Shown in pieces: positions 62,985-64,000 of a DNA stretch of 64,000 nucleotides. Position 1 is the first letter of the stretch. Every line of letters starts with the position of its first letter. The notes below the pieces were generated by a model. The model ran no database searches, was not told the DNA's origin, and saw only the letters and a program-made list of their open reading frames with translations. Source of the DNA: Cyanobacteriota bacterium (GTDB taxonomy: Bacteria > Acidobacteriota > Vicinamibacteria > Vicinamibacterales > UBA2999); NCBI GenBank assembly GCA_019752015.1, contig JAIEMQ010000072.1, forward strand, positions 1 to 64,000. The letters run 5' to 3'. The position numbers were made by a program, and so were the translations under genes.

Positions 62985-63934
62985 CAGCCCGGCCTATCGG
63001 TCTTCTGGTCATGGCGTACGGCGGCCCGCAGTCGCTGGACGACCTGCCCGGCTACCTCGCCGACATTCGCCGCGGGCGGCCGACCACACGCGCGGTCCTC
63101 GACGAGATCGCGCACAACTACCGTTCGATCGGCGGGACGTCGCCGCTCCTCTCGAGGACCCGCCAGCAGGTATCCGCTCTGGCCGGGCGTCTCGGGACCG
63201 GACGCTTCGAGTGTTACCTCGGCATGCGTCACTGGGCGCCGTGGATCGAGGAAACCGTGGCGTGCATGGTCGACAATGGGGTCTCGCACGCGGTGAGCCT
63301 GGTCCTCGCCCCGCACTACAGCCGTATCAGCGTGGGCGCCTATCAGCAGAAGATCGCCGAGGGACTGGAGATGGCGCACGGCAATATCGATTTCATTCAC
63401 GTGGCGAGCTACCACGATGCGCCCAAGTACATCGATGCGCTGGTGCGGCGCGTGCGCGACGGCATCGCCTGCTGGCCTGAGCCGGAGCGCGATCAGGTGC
63501 ACGTGGTCTTCAGCGCGCACAGCCTGCCGGCTCGCATCATCGCGGCCGGCGACGTCTACGACGCGCAGTGCCGCGACACGGCGCAACGGGTGGCCGCCGG
63601 CGCAGAACTTCCCGATCGCCGCTGGTCGTGGAGCTATCAATCCGCCGGGCGCAGCCCGGAGCCGTGGCTCGGGCCGGCGATCGAGGATCACATTGGAATG
63701 CTCGCAGGCACGGGTGTGCGTCATGTGTTGAGCGTTCCTGTTGGGTTCGTTTCGGACCACGTGGAAGTCCTCTATGACATCGACATCAAGGCGAGAGAGC
63801 ACGCGTTCTCTCTCGGCGTTCGGCTCGAGCGCGTGCCCATGCTCAACGACGATCCGCTCTTCATCGAGGCGCTCGCGGAGACCGTCGAGACGCACGCGAG
63901 CGCGTGGCTGCGCGGAACGGTGGATGCGGCGTGA
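62981..63934 (+). CDS. hemH: Ferrochelatase (coproporphyrin type likely)
   Basis: This is a 317-residue ferrochelatase, inserting Fe2+ into a porphyrin. GLLVMAYGGPQSLDDLPGYL is the N-terminal motif. The catalytic His is in VVFSAHSLPARI, and the acidic groove in SVPVGFVSDHVEVLYDIDIK. WSWSYQSAGRSPEPWLGPAI is also conserved. With HemQ and HemY in the same operon it most likely acts on coproporphyrin III (CpfC). The start overlaps hemE, and its stop overlaps the following hemY start. Confidence 0.95.
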   Translation: MTARPIGLLVMAYGGPQSLDDLPGYLADIRRGRPTTRAVLDEIAHNYRSIGGTSPLLSRTRQQVSALAGRLGTGRFECYLGMRHWAPWIEETVACMVDNGVSHAVSLVLAPHYSRISVGAYQQKIAEGLEMAHGNIDFIHVASYHDAPKYIDALVRRVRDGIACWPEPERDQVHVVFSAHSLPARIIAAGDVYDAQCRDTAQRVAAGAELPDRRWSWSYQSAGRSPEPWLGPAIEDHIGMLAGTGVRHVLSVPVGFVSDHVEVLYDIDIKAREHAFSLGVRLERVPMLNDDPLFIEALAETVETHASAWLRGTVDAA

Positions 63935-64000
63935 TGCAGATCGCGGTTGTTGGGGGCGGGATTACCGGACTCGCCGCGGCGCTTCGCGTGCGGCAGCGCG
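63934..64000 (+). CDS. hemY: Start of protoporphyrinogen/coproporphyrinogen oxidase (partial)
   Basis: ATG 63934 shares a base with the hemH stop (TGATG). The visible 22 codons encode MQIAVVGGGITGLAAALRVR, an N-terminal FAD-binding Rossmann motif (GxGxxG). Together with the hemE-hemH order this fits HemY/CgoX, as in Bacillus hemEHY. The gene continues past the window end, so identity rests on context and this motif only. Confidence 0.75.
   Translation, partial: MQIAVVGGGITGLAAALRVRQR

Overview
The window is GC-rich, densely coding DNA, most likely from an Acidobacteriota genome; Vicinamibacteria or a close relative is my best guess. The pointers are the six large FtsX/MacB-type 'orphan' permeases of the acidobacterial duplicated type, two of them paired with PadR regulators, a DUF1592/DUF1552 secreted pair, an Alternative Complex III plus caa3 oxidase locus, and a selenoprotein. 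No rRNA, tRNA, CRISPR array, transposase or phage gene was seen.

Layout. 1-6.1 kb: malate synthase, a secreted SAM-methyltransferase, a PadR regulator, a cupin, an HELGH zinc-metalloprotease-like protein, a decayed polysaccharide-monooxygenase-like gene and a two-component system. 6.2-9.7 kb: a permease and a YD-repeat-like secreted protein. 9.8-18.3 kb (minus): a tight five-gene unit DUF1592 - DUF1552 - ankyrin - TlpA-like selenoprotein - sulfite-oxidase-like molybdoenzyme. 18.5-24.1 kb: metallo-beta-lactamase-fold protein, second secreted methyltransferase, a broken PQQ-propeller gene, a sensor kinase and an MFS transporter. 24.1-40.9 kb: PadR/permease blocks with a DEAD-box helicase and an amidohydrolase between them. 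41-44.2 kb: small secreted proteins, a Tat-exported HD-domain protein and a small methyltransferase. 44.2-57.0 kb (minus): actABCDEF, a small membrane protein, SCO1, coxB(caa3), coxA, coxC, coxD. 57.3-64 kb (plus): hemA, hemCD fusion, hemB, hemQ, hemE, hemH and the start of hemY.

How it works together. The divergent act/cox and hem operons place a haem-rich quinol-to-oxygen chain next to the haem pathway that supplies it. HemQ together with HemH and HemY points to the coproporphyrin-dependent branch. The CoxA YSHP motif indicates an A2-type oxidase.

The most notable points are as follows. (1) An in-frame TGA sits exactly at the first Cys of the CxxC of a TlpA-like protein, followed by 108 conserved codons and a bacterial-SECIS-like hairpin; I read it as selenocysteine (UxxC). 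(2) Several families of short palindromes and 7-9 bp tandem repeats sit at gene borders. They are converted into protein sequence: signal peptides, an MFS C-terminus, and in-frame insertions in loops of the MFS transporter and ActB. (3) Two PadR genes have promoters whose palindromic operators overlap the -10 box and which predict nearly leaderless mRNAs.
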